This document shows positions 53,330 to 53,473 of a stretch of 53,473 nucleotides of DNA, one piece after another. How positions within the stretch are numbered: the stretch's first letter is position 1; each line of letters begins with the position of its first letter. Below the pieces are notes generated by a model. That model was not told the origin of the DNA, did no database searches, and saw only the letters and a list, made by a program, of their open reading frames with translations. Position numbers and translations under genes: made by a program. This stretch comes from Aurantimonas coralicida (GTDB lineage Bacteria > Pseudomonadota > Alphaproteobacteria > Rhizobiales > Rhizobiaceae): contig DRFF01000018.1 in assembly GCA_011050685.1 (NCBI GenBank), positions 1 through 53,473 of the forward strand, in the 5' to 3' direction.

Positions 53330-53473
53330 TGTCCGACCCGGACACATAGGTAACAGAGCGTACCTAAGACATGGGTGACAACCTCGTGCCGAACGGGTTG
53401 TCGATGGTTTGCAAGGATCTCTGTTCGAGGTCGATGTAGCCCAGATCGTAGCCCATGAAGCTGACGATCCAAA
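53330..53473 (-). mobile_element. IS481-family insertion sequence, one end (partial)
   Basis: From 53330 to the window edge. The outer end reads TGTCCGACCCGGACAC, beginning with TGT as in IS481-family inverted repeats, followed by GGTAACAGAGCGTACC. Inside lies the 3' end of a transposase gene. The element is inserted 9 bp downstream of tRNA-Arg; the rest lies beyond the window. Confidence 0.75.
53364..53473 (-). CDS. IS481-family transposase, C-terminal fragment (window edge)
   Basis: The visible codons on the minus strand give a C-terminus of about 35 residues, with FMGYDLGYIDLEQRSLQTI followed by DNPFGTRLSPMS and a TAG stop at 53364-53366. The pattern YDLGY-D...IDNPFG-LSPMS is characteristic of the end of IS481-type DDE transposases. 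The gene runs out of the window, so its integrity cannot be judged. Confidence 0.75.
   Translation of the reverse strand, partial: WIVSFMGYDLGYIDLEQRSLQTIDNPFGTRLSPMS

Noticed and set aside
52924-53472. 182-residue minus-strand frame containing GRIRTCDHRLRRPVLYPLSY
   Set aside because: This peptide is the antisense translation of tRNA-Arg, a well-known false protein; the frame also covers the antisense of the NDUFS4-like gene and IS end.

Overview
The window is 53.5 kb of GC-rich DNA from an alphaproteobacterium, most likely in the Hyphomicrobiales (Rhizobiales). The evidence is the gene order alaC/dapL-like aminotransferase, hom, glpX, recJ, a Usg-family gene, an NDUFS4-like complex I gene beside tRNA genes, and intergenic palindromic repeats of a type common in that order. 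Genus cannot be fixed from the sequence. About 50 protein genes, three tRNA genes and the end of an IS481-type element are supported.

Layout. 1-16 kb is mostly housekeeping: the end of a molybdopterin-binding/MobA-like fusion, an atypical SDR, usg, radC, map-sfsA, a secreted cyclase-family protein, class I PHA synthase, a lipoprotein, the aminotransferase-hom-glpX-recJ series, a small secreted protein and a fatty acid desaturase. 16-20.4 kb is a minus-strand organic-acid module: MmgE/PrpD protein, an isocitrate/isopropylmalate-type dehydrogenase, an FCD-type GntR regulator and a HAD-family hydrolase. 20.5-33.3 kb is a divergent sugar locus. The minus arm has a three-gene CUT2 ABC transporter, a LacI-type regulator, an aldo/keto reductase and a four-domain rhodanese. 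The plus arm has an SMP-30-type lactonase, FucU, an amidohydrolase-type lactonase and a second CUT2 transporter with a double ATPase. Together they resemble the start of an oxidative L-fucose-type pathway (mutarotase, dehydrogenase, lactonase), but the sugar-acid dehydratase and later enzymes are absent. A perfect 14-bp palindrome between the arms is a plausible LacI-type operator.

33.3-36 kb holds a DUF1810 gene and an EF-G-like protein whose GTPase domain is degenerate. 36-49.1 kb is a polycarboxylate uptake and catabolism island: TctDE two-component system, TctC binding protein, a TctA-TctB fusion permease, a PrpF/GalD-type isomerase, a D-2-hydroxyacid dehydrogenase, an AbrB-family membrane protein, TcuB and TcuA, a second FCD-type GntR regulator and a second isocitrate/isopropylmalate-type dehydrogenase. 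The likely scheme is import of a tricarboxylate, oxidation or isomerisation to an aconitate-like acid, and further oxidative decarboxylation. The actual substrate is unknown.

49-53.5 kb has tRNA-Glu, a peptidase M15-type lipoprotein, glyoxalase I, a double cold-shock-domain protein, a DUF192 protein, tRNA-Pro, the NDUFS4-like gene, tRNA-Arg and one end of an IS481-family element.

Three copies of one palindromic repeat lie at 2.5, 17.8 and 39.4 kb. The best candidates for something new are the polycarboxylate island, the EF-G-like protein lacking canonical GTPase residues, and the double-transporter sugar locus.
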